Source: Anaeromyces robustus
Taxonomy: Eukaryota > Neocallimastigomycota > Neocallimastigomycetes > Neocallimastigales > Neocallimastigaceae
Direction: 5' to 3'
Assembly (NCBI GenBank): GCA_002104895.1
Contig: MCFG01000179.1
Coordinates: 41,001-105,000, forward strand
DNA: 64,000 bases
Made by a program: the position numbers and the translations under genes. Shown here piece after piece: positions 9,092-22,584 of this stretch (positions are counted from its first letter, which is position 1; each line of letters begins with the position of its first letter). The notes beneath the pieces are model-generated. The model ran no database searches. It was not told the DNA's origin and worked only from the letters and a program-made list of their open reading frames with translations.

Positions 9092-10468
9092 TAAATACTC
9101 TATCATTTTATTTTTATTTTATTTATTTTTTTTTATTTATTTAAATTAATGTTCTAATGTTTTTGTTATTGTTGTTGTTATTATTGTTATTTTTCTTGGA
9201 GAAAAATAAAATAAAATAAAATAAAATAAAAATTAAAATAAAAAATAAAAAATAAAAAATAAATAGAAATAAATAAATAAAATAAATATTAATTAAAGAA
9301 AAATAATTAAAAAAAAAAATAAAATTAATAATAATTATAATATTTTATATTTTATTATATTATATTATAAAATAAATAAAATTTGGCTATATATAAATTA
9401 AAAAAAAATATTTTTCATTCATTTATTATTTATTTCTAATTAAAAAAAAGTTCTTTTTTATTTTTTATTATTTCATTTTATTTCAATTTATTTTATTTTA
9501 TTTTATTTTATTTTATTTTTAAAATAAAAAAAAAAAAATAAAATTGTTTTTAAATTATTAATTATATATATAATTCTATTTAAACTATATTATTATTTAT
9601 TCTTTATTATTTATTATTTATTAATTTTAAACTATTTAGGATTACAATAATAAAAAAATTAATTTTATAAATCAATTAATTAAATTATTATTCCAACTTT
9701 TATTATTTATTGGTTTTTTAAACTACTATTACAATTTAATAATTAAAATCATGTCTTTTTTTTCTTTTTCCTTTTTTTTTTTTTTAAAAAAAAAAGAAAA
9801 TAAAAATTCATTATTTAATTATTAATTTCCTATATCTTTTTTATGTTTATTTTTTTTTTTTGGTTCTATATATATTTAATCTTTTTTTTTTTCTCTAATG
9901 TTTTTATTGTCAAATTGTTTTATATAAGGTTTTTTTTTTACTTTTTTTTTTCATTTTCTTTTAAAAGAGGGTATATATATCTTTTTTAGGGTTTTTTTTT
10001 ATCTATATATTTTTATGTTATTAGAAAGAGTATCTTTTTTTTTAATATTAATCATATATATATTATAATTTAAAATTAACTTTTTTTTTTAATAATATAT
10101 ATATATTCCTTCATTCACTATTTTGTTTTGTTTTTCTTTTTACTTACAATAATTTACAAAGAATATATATATATTTAATTTTTTTTGTTTTGTTTTGTAT
10201 GATAATAAATAAATTTGATATTAATGAATTTCATTTTTTTATAAGAGGGTAAATTTTTCAATTGAATTTTTTTTTTTTTTTTAAATTTGAATTTAAATAT
10301 TTTATAAAATAAAAAAATTAAATTTCTTTTTTTCTTTTTTTTTTTTTTTTTCTTTTTTTTTTAGAAAAAAATATAAATATAGATATCAATATTATAATAT
10401 TGATATAATATTAATATTAATTAATTATTAAAAAAAAAAAAAAAAAAGAATTAGTAGAAAAAAAAAAA

Positions 10469-12190
10469 CTATTTATCTTGAACTTCTATATAACTATAAG
10501 TTTTTATTTGACGATCTTGAATTTTATTAAAATTTTCACTTTTACTTTTATGTAAAAGAGAACTATCTTCGGTTAAACTAATTCTTTCAGTTTCATTTTC
10601 TTCAAAATTTTCAGTATTATTAATAGGATGAACTATACTACACATTTCACTTTGAGATAAACTTGCACTTAATTGATCAGAACCTGTTAAATCTGTACTT
10701 GATCTTTGTATTAAATTATTAAGTTGATTAATATTAGTATTATAACTTATAAGACTTTGTCGATTAGCTAAAAATCCAAAAGTTCCTCCACTTTCAAATT
10801 TTTTATTTTTACCATTAACAACTATTGTTGGTGTTGTATTTAAATAACCTGTTCCATCATTATTTGTATTTACATTGGTATTAATAGTAATAGGGGTATC
10901 TTGATTTTGATTTTGATTTTGATTTTGATTTTGATTTTGATTTTGATTTTGATCGTAATTTGGATTTATATCTGAATTTAGATTTGGATTTGGATTTGGA
11001 TTTAAATCATTATTAATAATGGTTTCATTTGGATTTTGATTAGCTAAACTTTTTTTATTAAGTTCATTAATAATAGAAAATCTTGAAGAATCTTTTGATT
11101 CACGTTTCATTTTAGGTGAAAATGGATCTTCCAATTGAGGATCAACCCAAATTGGTTCAGTTACATAAACATTAGGATTTTCCAAATTATTATTATTAGC
11201 AAGGGTTAAAGTGGATTCATCTTCTGATTTTTTTATGGGTAATGGTTTTTCATTACCATTTTGATGATAATCATTAATATTTTTATATTTAACTTGACTT
11301 AAAGAATCAAGATATTCTTGACATATTTCAGTAGCATTTTTATCTTCACTAGAAATAACAGGTAAGGAATAAAGTTGAGCTTTTCTACCAAAAAGTTTAT
11401 TAAGTATTGAATTTTGAACTTTAATGGAATCATCTGCTGGTTTTTGTTTTCTTTTCCTAACAATTAAAAATAATACACCAAAAACAACTATTGCTATTAC
11501 GCCTATAATTGAAACTTTTGCAATCATACTAGAATTACCATGTATATTTTTATTACTTTCGTTATCAATAGTTATTTGAGAATTAATATCAGTACTATTA
11601 TTATTACTGTTATTATTCATAACACCAGTTCCAGCAATTCTACTTTCTTTATTATAATCATAAGCATCAATAGTACCCATTTCATTATTAGATACATCTT
11701 CACCACTTATTTGACTAGTATTTACATTTGTACTTGTAATGGTTTGAGTATTTGATAAAGTATCCGATAAAGTATTTGACGAGGTATTTGATGAAGTACC
11801 CGATAAAGTATTTGATAATGAAGTATTTGGTGAAGTATTTTGTGATGACGTATTTGGAACTCTTGAACTTGTAGTAGGTATTGGTTTATTATCTTGAACA
11901 TTATTAGTTTTTGGTTTTTTTGGTGGTAATGAAATTGTTTTATTTGGTTGTGAACCTGAATTATGATCATTTTTTGGAGGTAATGGTTTTCCCGGATTAG
12001 TTTGTGAACCATTTGATCCATTATTATTCCAATTATTATTATTATTGTTGTTGTTACTGTTATTCCAATTATTAGAATTATTATTTTTTCTATCACTTTC
12101 TTGTCTTTGCCTTTGATTGTCTTGTTTATTTAATTCATCCATGCATCTATTATATGCTGGATCATTTTTATCAATATTATTACAGTTCAT
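10469..12190 (-). CDS. Single-pass membrane protein with Ser/Thr/Asn-rich ectodomain and (NQ)n tail
   Basis: A 573-residue protein. The N-terminus (residues 1-36) has two Cys and many charged residues. Asn-rich runs follow, then a Pro/Asn/Ser/Thr-rich segment to about 165 suited to O-glycosylation. One strong membrane helix lies at about 222-245 (VSIIGVIAIVVFGVLFLIV), followed by RKRKQK, a stop-transfer signal that puts the last ~325 residues inside the cell. The tail contains an (NQ)n dipeptide run at about 412-430 and scattered Ser-rich patches. The layout resembles fungal cell-wall stress sensors (Mid2/Wsc-like) only in architecture; I see no WSC cysteine pattern. No signal peptide is visible at this start, so either an upstream exon is missing or the protein inserts through its internal helix. 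Function unknown. Confidence 0.85.
   Translation of the reverse strand: MNCNNIDKNDPAYNRCMDELNKQDNQRQRQESDRKNNNSNNWNNSNNNNNNNNWNNNGSNGSQTNPGKPLPPKNDHNSGSQPNKTISLPPKKPKTNNVQDNKPIPTTSSRVPNTSSQNTSPNTSLSNTLSGTSSNTSSNTLSDTLSNTQTITSTNVNTSQISGEDVSNNEMGTIDAYDYNKESRIAGTGVMNNNSNNNSTDINSQITIDNESNKNIHGNSSMIAKVSIIGVIAIVVFGVLFLIVRKRKQKPADDSIKVQNSILNKLFGRKAQLYSLPVISSEDKNATEICQEYLDSLSQVKYKNINDYHQNGNEKPLPIKKSEDESTLTLANNNNLENPNVYVTEPIWVDPQLEDPFSPKMKRESKDSSRFSIINELNKKSLANQNPNETIINNDLNPNPNPNLNSDINPNYDQNQNQNQNQNQNQNQNQDTPITINTNVNTNNDGTGYLNTTPTIVVNGKNKKFESGGTFGFLANRQSLISYNTNINQLNNLIQRSSTDLTGSDQLSASLSQSEMCSIVHPINNTENFEENETERISLTEDSSLLHKSKSENFNKIQDRQIKTYSYIEVQDK
10896..10955. repeat. (TTTTGA)n hexanucleotide repeat inside the 573-residue gene
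   Basis: About nine copies of TTTTGA/GATTTT, which encode alternating Asn-Gln on the minus strand. The six-base period keeps the frame when copy number changes, so the (NQ)n length may vary between strains. Confidence 0.9.
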
Positions 12191-12532
12191 TTTTTATTAA
12201 ATTTATTATTTTTTTTTGAGAATTAAGAAATAAAGAATGTTGAAACTTTTATATTAAATAAGTATTTTTTATAAGTTATTTTATTATTATTATTATTATT
12301 ATTTAATTTCAAATGTTTTAATATTGAAATTATTTTTTTTATTTAATCAATAATTTCAATTGAAAAATTTCTTATTTATTATCATATAATATTTAACATT
12401 TAAAATAATTTTTTTTTTACAATTTTATATTTATGTATTAATAATTATCTCTCTTTTATATATATATATATTATAAAAAATTTTATATTTTTTTTAATTT
12501 ATTTATTTAATTTTTTTTTTTTTTAAGTTTCT

Positions 12533-12553
12533 ATTTCTATTTCTATTTCTATC
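12533..12553. repeat. (TTTCTA)n short array
   Basis: Four tandem copies of CTATTT within TTTCTATTTCTATTTC-type sequence. A reverse-complement AAATAG array occurs near 13890-13912. Confidence 0.8.
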
Positions 12554-14458
12554 AGTTTTTTTTTTTTTTATTCAATTTAACACTATTTCTTTTATGATAA
12601 AAATAAAAATAAATATAACTAATAAAAACTGAATAAAAAAAAATTAAAGTTAAAGTAAATAAATAAATAAATAAAATATAAAAAGTTCTATAAAAAAAAA
12701 AAAATTAAAATAAATATAAAATATTAAATATTATTAAATATTATTATTTTTTTTAAAAAAAAAAAAAAAAAAAAAAATTTTTTTTTGAGTTCTTTTTTAA
12801 AGTTTTTATATCGAAATTCTATTCAAAATTTTTTGAATTTAAAACAAACAAATAAAAAAAAAATTTTTTTTATTTTCTTTATTAATTAAACTTTATTAAA
12901 AGGGAAACATTTGAAACATAAAAATTAATTAAAAAAAAGAAAAAGATTTCTATATATTAGAATATATTGATCTTATATTAAATAAATAAATCATTTTCTA
13001 TTCAATATATATTAATTAATTTTATATATTTTATATTAATATATATTATAATATATATTGTAGTATATTATAATATATTATGTAATATAATAATATATTT
13101 CATTATTTCTATTGAATTTTTTTATTCTTTTTCTTTATTTTTGATGTTTGATTTTTCAATAATTTTTTTTTTTATTCTTTATTTTTTTCTTTATTTTTTT
13201 TATATAAAAATAATTATTATATAATAATAATAATAAATAAAGTTTAATAATATTTTTTTTTGGTTTTAAAAAAAGTTTTATTTGTTTTAAAAAAAAAAAA
13301 AAACTTATTTAATTATTAATATTAATTATATAATAATTAATAATATTATTTACGTATTTACTTATTTTTTTATTTTACAATTTATTTCTTTATAATTATT
13401 TCTTTATAATTATTAATTATTATAATATGCTTTTATGACTTTTTATAATTATGTTAATATTATATTCATTATAGATAGAGCTATGGTGTATTTGAATGTA
13501 TTGTTATTATATAAACATTCATTTCATTATATTTCTTTCTTTGTTTAATTTTTAAATTAAAATTTGAATGGTTTTAAATTTAATTAATTATAAAATTTAA
13601 TCTATCAATATATTGAAATATATAAAAACAATATATTCAAATTATAATCCATATCATATATTACTATATAATATCCTATAATAAGATGTAATATTATATA
13701 ATATATAAATAATAAACAATAATAAAATAATGGATATTTTTTTTCCTTAGTATTTTGGATAATAAATAATTAAATAAATAATAAATAAATAAATAAATAA
13801 TAAATTAATAATTAATAAATAATAAATAATTAATCAATAAATAATATGTAACTATTCATATATTATAATATAATTATTATTTAATAAAATAAAATAGAAA
13901 TAGAAATAGAAAAAAGTGTTTCGTTTCTTATCTTTCTAATATATTTTTTTATAAAAAAATGGTTTTGAACTATTTTATAAAAAATGAAAAATAATAATTT
14001 TTTTAAAAAAGATTTATATTATTAATTAATTATTAATTATTGAATTATTAATTATTTATTAAATATTTATTATTATTTTTTTTTGTAATTATTAATTTAT
14101 TATTAATTATTTATGATTTATATTTATATTATTTATTTTATTATATTTATTTTATTATATTTTTTATTATAGTTATTTTATTATATTTATGAATTATATT
14201 CTAATCTATAGAAATTCTTTTTTAATATATTTATAGTCATATAATAAAAATTAATTTAAATGAATAAAAAAAAATTTTTTTTTTTTAGCCAATATCATTT
14301 AAAATTTATAATATTTAATAATAATTTTTTTATATTTACTATTTAATAATTTAATAAAATAATAATTTAATAATTTAATAATTTAATTATTTAATATTAA
14401 ATTTTAATTTATAATATTTACTCAAAAAAAAAAAAAAAATTAATAATAAAAATTATAA

Positions 14459-14505
14459 TACACAACTTAAAAATCTTTTTTAACACCTTTTTTTTTAGTT
14501 GTGTA
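14459..14505. repeat. Hairpin, ~14-base stem
   Basis: TACACAACTTAAAAA is mirrored by TTTTTTAGTTGTGTAA around a loop containing AACACC. Confidence 0.6.
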
Positions 14506-15144
14506 ACATTACAATCATAAAAAAAGATAATATTAATATTACACTTTAATATTTATTATATTAAATAGAAAATAACTATTTAATTAATATATAATTAAAT
14601 AGAATATAAAAAAAAGAAATAAATAACAATAAAATAAATCAATATATAATTAATAATTAATAATTAATATAAAAAAAGATGAACAAATTATTTATAATTA
14701 AAAAAATGATTATCATTAAATAATAAATAATAATTAATAATAAATAATTAATAATAAATAATAAATAATAAATAAATATAAATAATATTAATATTACTAA
14801 TAAATAATAAATAATAGAAAATTATAAAAGAAAATTATTTTAGAAAATTATTATAGAAAATCATAATAGTTTATTTAATAATGATTATTATTATTTGTTA
14901 TTATTAATTATTAATTATTATTTATTGATTAACAATTAATTTTTTTATTTCTTTATTTTCCTTTTCTTTATTTTCTTTAATTAAAATTATTTCTGTTATT
15001 TTCATATACACCTTCAATTTTCTATTTATTTTTTTTTTCATATAAAAAATTAATAAAAAATGTTTCAAAAGCAAATTATTTCTATATTAATTTTTTTTTT
15101 AATTTTATCTTTTTTTTCCTTTTTACAAGTAAAAAATGATTAAA

Positions 15145-15164
15145 ACATGTGATATATCACATGT
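15145..15164. other. Perfect 20-base palindrome
   Basis: ACATGTGATA is followed immediately by its own reverse complement, with no loop. It contains two ACATGT words. It could be a dimeric-protein site or chance; nothing nearby suggests a target gene. Confidence 0.5.
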
Positions 15165-16324
15165 ATTTTTGATGAAGGAGACATTTTTTATTGATAATTA
15201 TCATTGATTCTAAATTTATTTATTATTATATTAAACATTTATTAAATTAACTTTTTTATTTATTTACTTATTTATCTATTTATTTATTTATTTATTTATT
15301 TATTATTGATAAATCTGATGATTCTTAACAAGAAATTTAACATTTATAGATATATTTTATTTAAACCGCTTTTTTTTTATTTTCTATGAAATATTATTTG
15401 TTTAAATCAAAAATAATTTTATATTGATATTTTGAAACAAAGAGAGAAAAAAAAATTTTTTTTTATTATTACTATTATTATTATTTTGCGGTAATTTTTT
15501 TTAAAATAAAAAATAAATAGCAAAAAAAAAAAAATAATTGATTATTTATTATATTATATTCATATTATATAATGAAATAGAAAAACTAATTAAAATATAT
15601 ATATTCCTATTATATTATGTTATATTATGTTACAGTTATACATATATATTAATTTTTATGATAATAATAAAATTATTAGGAAATTAATTTAAAATTAAAT
15701 AAATAAATAAATAATAAATAAATAAATGAATGAATAGAATTATATAAAATTAAATAAATAAAAGATAAATCTATTCAATAAAAATAAAAAAATCATTCTA
15801 AAAAAAAAATAATAATATTAAATTTAATATTGTTTATTGTTTTTTTTTATATTTAATATAATGTTAGAATAGAGAATGAATCATTTTTATTCTTTTATTT
15901 TATTTTATTTTATTTTATTTTCCATGATTTTAATTAATTAAAACTAATCATGAAATAAATTATAATGGTTAGAAATTAGAAATTAGAAATAAAATAAGTT
16001 TTTTTTTTTAAGAATAATAGCATTATTATTACTTTTTATTATTTAAATGAAAGAAATGACTAATTATTATTATTGTTATTGTTATTGAATGATTTGTTTT
16101 ATTTTATTTGTTATTATTTATTTTCTTTTTATTTCTTATTTATTAATTTAATTAATATTCTATATAAATTCATCCACTAATTTTACCCATTCCTATTTTA
16201 ATATTTTAGTATTTTTAGTAGTTTACTAGTATTATAATATTTAATAATAATTAGAATATTATGTACACATTTTTAAATAATTATTAACCACAAATAATAA
16301 TAATATTATTATATGTTTTATATG

Positions 16325-16437
16325 TTTTATAATTATTATTATTATTAACTATTATTAACTATTATTTATTACTATTATTTATTATTATTAACTATTTATT
16401 ATTATTAACTATTATTTATTATTATTAACTATTATTA
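16325..16437. repeat. TATTAACTATTATT minisatellite
   Basis: An irregular tandem array built from TTATTATTAACTATT, with about seven ACTATT-containing copies. Confidence 0.75.
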
Positions 16438-16843
16438 AAAACTTTATTATAATATAGAAGTGACTATTTGTGACCATTTTTTTAATATTATTTATTTTTT
16501 TTCTATGGTTTTTATTACTTTTAAAACTTTTTTTTCCTAAATTAATAATCATAATTAATAATAAATATAAATTTATAATAATAATAATAAAGATTATTTA
16601 ACATAATTTATCATACATTTAAAAGTATTTATCATATTTAATAGGCTATTATTTAATCAACCATTTTTATTTAATCAACCATTTTTTTTTCCTTTTTTTA
16701 TTAATTATTTTGTATATAAAAAAAAATAGAATTAATATTTATTTAATAATTAATAGTTAATAATTAATAATAATGAATAATTAATCATTAATAATAATTA
16801 ATAATACTTTATATTTTAATTAAACATTTAACATTTAACATTT

Positions 16844-16847
<4 letters not shown>

Positions 16848-16907
<60 letters not shown>

Positions 16908-16924
16908 TTATTTATTTATTATTA
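16848..16924. repeat. (TTTA)n array
   Basis: About 19 copies of TTTA, nearly perfect. Confidence 0.9.
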
Positions 16925-17154
16925 AATAAAATTTTAATTTTTAATTTTTAATTTTAATTTTAATTTTAATTTTATGGTTCATTCAAATATTTTCTTTTTT
17001 TTTTATTTTAATAAAAAATTATAAAAAATAAAATTTTTTTTTTAGTTTATGTGTGTATTCATTTCTTGTTTCAAAACTCATGGAACGATTTTAATTAAAT
17101 TCGTTTCATTTATTTATTTTATTTTATTTTATTTTATTTATAATTTGAAATTAC

Positions 17155-17290
17155 TAGTAATTAAATAAATCATTAAATAATCATTAAATAAATCATTAAA
17201 TAATCATTAAATAAATCATTAAATAATCATTAAATAATTAAATAAATAATTAAATAAATCATTAAATAAATAAATAATTAAATAATAATT
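17155..17290. repeat. 23-base minisatellite
   Basis: About three copies of a 23-base unit made of AATCATTAAAT followed by AATCATTAAATA, then a degenerate AATTAAATAAAT tail. Confidence 0.8.
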
Positions 17291-17779
17291 AATTAAATAA
17301 AATATTCATTTTATGAATCTATGAATCTATGACATACCTACATACATACATAAATTAATAAAATAAAAACAAAAAACGGAATATTTTTTTTAACTTTTAA
17401 TTTATTAATTATAATTATAATTTTATATAATTTATAATATATAAATAATATTCTAATAATTGGTAATCTAAAAAAAAAAAAAAAGATGATATACAAAAAT
17501 ATTGAATTATTAATTATGATAAATTATCTCTTTTAATAATGAATATTATTATATAATATTATAATATCATAATATTATATAAAATATAAATATTCAATAT
17601 AAATATAATAAAAATTATAATTATTATTATTATTATAATCTTATTTATTTTTTTTTCCGTTGTATGAATGATTCTTTTAATTAATTTTAATATCATTTTA
17701 ATATCATTTTAAAAATAAAACAGGTTCTCCAATATTTAACCAGTAAAATTTTTTAAAAAAAAAATAAAATATTAAAATG

Positions 17780-17850
17780 AATGTATGTATGTATGTATGT
17801 ATGTATGTATGTATGTATGTATGTATGTATGTATGTATGTATGTATGTAT
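17780..17850. repeat. (ATGT)n array
   Basis: About 18 perfect copies of ATGT. This is the only long array in the window with a G in every unit, so it is a good polymorphic marker. Confidence 0.95.
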
Positions 17851-19509
17851 CCACAAATATTAATATAAAAGTAATAATAATAAATAATAATAAATAATAA
17901 TAAATAATAAATAAACCGTTTTATAACATCAAGCATACAGCATAATATAAATATTTAAAATATATATAAAATATATAAAATATATAAAATATGTAAATAT
18001 TTTGTTCATTCTAGTATTTACAATATTTACAATTCTTTATTTTTCTCTTAATATACATTTAATAATAAATATTTATATTAAAAAAAATAATAAATAAAAA
18101 AAAAACACTTTTAATTTTTTATCATAACATTTAATAATAATAAAATGTTTAAATATTGGGAGAATTTATTACATCATATAAAGAATATTAATAATTAAAA
18201 CATTTTTAATTTTTAATTTATTTTTAAAAATATATATAATATATTTAACAAATAATAATAAATAATAATAATAAAATCATGTAAAAAGTTAACTCTAAGC
18301 ATTTATAAATTATATATAAATAATAAATAATAAATAATAAATATAAATTATATAAATATAAATAGATAAAATAATTGGTTTAATATTTATTATTTCTTAG
18401 ACAATTTATAATAATATAAATTACTTTTTTTTCTTTCTTTCTATTTTTTCTGTTTCATTTTTATTTTAATAAATATTAATCATTTACAAAATGAAAGTTT
18501 TGAGTTTCATTAGTGTGCAATTAATGCATATTTTATATTTTATATTGATATGAACAATATTTATATTTATGTTGACGTTTATGTTTATAATACTATTTAT
18601 TAATAAAACAATTCTTTATTTATTCATTTATAATTAAAATATAAAATAATATAAAATAAAATAAAATAAAATAAAATATTATTAAATCAAAAAATAAAAA
18701 TAAAAATAAAAAAGATATTTTTGAATATTTTTAAATTATGCAAATTATAAATAATATTAATATTTCAGGTATTACCAAATTATGCAATGATTCATTTTTA
18801 TTATTAAATTTTTATTATTAAATTAAAAGTCATAATAAAGAATATTTTTTTTTTCATTTTTATTTTTGTTTTTAAAATATATATATATAAAAATAAAAGG
18901 TTATATGATAATAATGTTTATTAATATATAATATCTGTAAAATATATATAATCTATAAATATATATAATATATTTAATATATATTTAATTAATAATACTA
19001 AAAAATATTAAATCAGTATTTCCAATAAACTGTTACAGTTTATGCATTTAAAAAAGAAAATTAAAAATAAATAATAAATAATCGATATAAATTTTTGTTT
19101 TAAGAATTTTGAATTACATTTAGTTTTATTTTATTTTATTTTATATAATAATAATTTTCATTATTAATTAATTATTGATATATTATAAAATCGATAATAG
19201 ATATAAATTTAAATTTAATAATATAGATCTCAATTAATCAATTTTATTTTTATATAATAATAAAAATAATAGTTAAATTAATCTATTTAAGAAATTTGTT
19301 TTTTTTATTATTATTATTAATTATAATTTTATTTTCATGTTAAAATAAAAGTTCAATTTTTTTCTACTAAGGAAAAAAAGATATATATAATAACAAGGAT
19401 TAATTGATTTGAAGAAGAATGAAAAAATGTATTAAGAAAATAAAAATGTATTTTGCTTACAATAATATATAGATATTATTATTATTATTATTATTATTAA
19501 ATAAAAAAA

Positions 19510-19540
19510 AAGAATTATAAAATAACATTTTATAATTCTT
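19510..19540. repeat. Perfect short hairpin
   Basis: AAGAATTATAAAAT and its reverse complement ATTTTATAATTCTT flank the three-base loop AAC. Confidence 0.7.
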
Positions 19541-19925
19541 ACTAAAAAAAAAAATATACTAATTATTTTCCTTTTTTTTTTATTTAATATAAAATATTCT
19601 TATAATAAATATTCTAATTTCAATATATATTTTATAAATTTTTTTCTTTTTTTTTTTTTTAACAAAAGAAAATTATATTTTTTCTCTTATTAGTTATTAA
19701 AATATATATATATAATATAATTCATAAATATAGATATTCGTTATCATCTAAACGATGATTTTAATAATAGAATAAAAAAATAAATCCTGATATTTTTATT
19801 ATGTTTTTTTTTTTATTAAATAAAATGAAATGAAAATTTTTTCTTTATTTAGATTGAATACAAATAAAAAAATTTTTTTTTTAACACAAAGCATGGGAAA
19901 AAGGAAGTACATTTTTATTATGGTA

Positions 19926-19958
<33 letters not shown>

Positions 19959-20889
19959 AAAGATATTCTAGATCAATCCGTATCAAAACTTTAAAAAAAA
20001 AATAACAAACAGGAAACTTAAAAGTTTAAAAAATTTTATTAACAATAAAAAAAATATTTTTGATTCGAAGCATCGAAATTATTGAAATTATCGAAATTAT
20101 TCTAATTTTTTTTAAAAAAAAAACTAAAACCAAACAAAAATAAAAACTAAAAAACTAAATAAAATAAAAAATTAATTAATTCAGGAATGGGATATCTTTT
20201 TTTTTAAAAAAAAAAATAAATAAATAATCTTATCTTTATATATGAAATTCATAATATACAAATAAGATTAATAGTAAAAAAAATTATATGGAAATTATTA
20301 TTATTTAAAAAAATAAATCAAGATAATAAGGAGAAATCTTTCTTATTAAACTTATTGAATCGATTTCTCTTCATTTATTTTTATATTATTATTATTACTA
20401 AATTTTTTATATTATAATATTAAAGTAAAAAAAATTATTAATATTGTTTTCAACAAAACTAAAAAATATTATTATTATTTGAATTAAAAATTAGTGTTAT
20501 CTCTGAATAATTTTCTGTAAAAGGAAGATTATCTAAAAAAAATTTAAGAAAATAGGAATAATCTAAAACTGGAAAAAGAAATTTAGAATGATAAAAAAAA
20601 AAAAAAAAGATTATTGATTTCATTTATTAGTGTTCAAAAATTATAAAAATTATGGACGATCATTGGAGAGATTAAATAAAATAAGCATATAAATAAATAT
20701 AATATTATATATAAATATATATAATATAAATATATAAATATTAAAATATATAATATTATTATATATGTTTCAAAAAAAAATATAATAATGATAATAATAA
20801 TAATAATAATGAAGAAAGAACAGTATATTCTTAAATTATAAGTTTTTTATAATTCAATATTAAAAATAATTATGACAGGGATTTAATCT

Positions 20890-20892
20890 AAT

Positions 20893-20925
<33 letters not shown>

Positions 20926-21245
20926 TTATTTATTTATTTATTTATTTATTATTTATTTATTTATTTATTTATTTATTATTTATTAATTTATTAATTTATT
21001 ATTTATTTATTTATTTATTAATTAATTTATTATTTATTTATTTATTTTTATTTATTTATTTATTTATTATTTATTTATTTATTTATTTATTTATTATTTA
21101 TTAATTTATTAATTTATTATTTATTTATTTATTTATTAATTAATTTATTATTTATTTATTTATTTTTATTTATTTATTTATTAATTTATTTATTTATTAA
21201 TTTATTATTTATTTATTTATTAATTTATTAATTTATTATTTATTT
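20890..21245. repeat. Compound TTTA/TTTATTA minisatellite
   Basis: About 350 bases of TTTA and TTAA units. A composite block of roughly 120 bases, containing TTAATTTATTAATTTATT then TTAATTAATT, is present twice (around 20970 and 21095), so this is a higher-order repeat. Confidence 0.85.
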
Positions 21246-21928
21246 TATATTTATATAATTCACTATTCTAAAATATTATAATATTTATTTTTAAAGATTT
21301 ATTTTATAATTAATTATTATTGTTATTTATTAATGTTTTCTATTCTAATTATTAAATATTTTTTTATTTATTTAATCTAATTAGTGTTTTTTTTTTTTTT
21401 TAAATAAAATTTAAAAGAAGTAATTATTATTATTACTTTTTATTTTATACAGAAATACAATTTAACTTCCTGTATTTTACAAATTCATTTTTTTTATAAT
21501 TATTTTATTTATATTATAATTATAATTTAATTTTTTTATTATTTTACTTTTTATTTAAATAATATTATTATACAAAATAATAATTATTTCTGTATTTATT
21601 TATTCCTGGATTTTTAAAATGAAAGGAAAGAATAAATGAAAAAAAAAGAAAAAAAGAGAAAAAGAATGAATACATGTTTTATTATAAGATTTGAATATTA
21701 ATAATTAAATTATTTATATATTTATAAGTTATTAATAAATATTTATTATAAAGATGGATAATTGTATTTTGTATTTAAAATTTTTTATTTATAAAGTAAA
21801 ATATTAATAGATACATAATAATTATTGTTATAAGAATATTACAAAGATATTTATATAAAAAGTATTATAAAATATATTAGATATTAGATATTGTTAAAAT
21901 AATTGTTATAAAATATTAATAAAATATT

Positions 21929-22400
21929 TATTTTAAAATATTATTTATTGTTTAAATAAAATTTATTATAAAATATTAAAAAGATCTATTTAAATTAATA
22001 ATAAAGATATTGAATTTATTTTCATAAGATATATTAATGTTATAATAGAAATATGTATTGATAAAAATAGTTATTTAACATTGATATTATTATAAGATTA
22101 TTTATTATAAGAATACTTATTATTAAAATAGTTATTATAAAATATTGTATTTAAAAAAAATTCATTATAAAATATTTATTTTAAAATTTTATTTATTGTA
22201 TATATAAAATTTATTATAAAATATTAAAAAGACCTATTTAAATTAATAATAAAGATATTGAATTTATTTTAATAAGATACATTAATGTTATAATATAAAT
22301 ATATATTGATAAAAATAGTTATTTAACATTGATATTATTAAAAAAGATTATTTATTATAAAAATATTTATTATAAAATATTGTATTTATATGAATTTATT
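21929..22400. repeat. 248-base tandem duplication
   Basis: The word GATCTATTTAAATTAATAAT at 21983 recurs as GACCTATTTAAATTAATAAT at 22231, a period of 248 bases. The following ~110 bases (including GATAAAAATAGTTATTTAAC) also match with few changes. There are two copies, the second slightly shortened. No coding content was seen. Confidence 0.85.
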
Positions 22401-22584
22401 ATAAGATATTAATAAAATATCGATAATATAATAATAATTTTAAGTAAAGATATAAATAAAATAATTATATTTTAAGATATTAATAAATATTAATATAATT
22501 AAATTTCATCTAATATATAAATTTATAAAGAATAATTATGGATTATGAAATAATGAATATATAAGAGAATATCATATTAAAAAA

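Larger units (their letters stand above)
7076..10468. other. Gene-free AT-rich region
   Basis: I see no supported gene. It holds homopolymer and trinucleotide (ATT/AAT) tracts near 7740-8080 and several imperfect inverted repeats. Short ORFs here (near 7527 and 8962) encode only Phe/Ile/Leu/Tyr-rich strings expected from T-rich DNA. Confidence 0.7.

Noticed and set aside
7527-9149. Short plus-strand ORFs of 60-67 codons
   Set aside because: They encode only Phe, Ile, Leu and Tyr runs expected from T-rich DNA, with no domain or relative.
18491-18553. Signal-peptide-like 20-codon ORF (MKVLSFISVQLMH start)
   Set aside because: It stops after 20 codons. A possible downstream acceptor near 18768 leads to only about 12 codons; no convincing donor.
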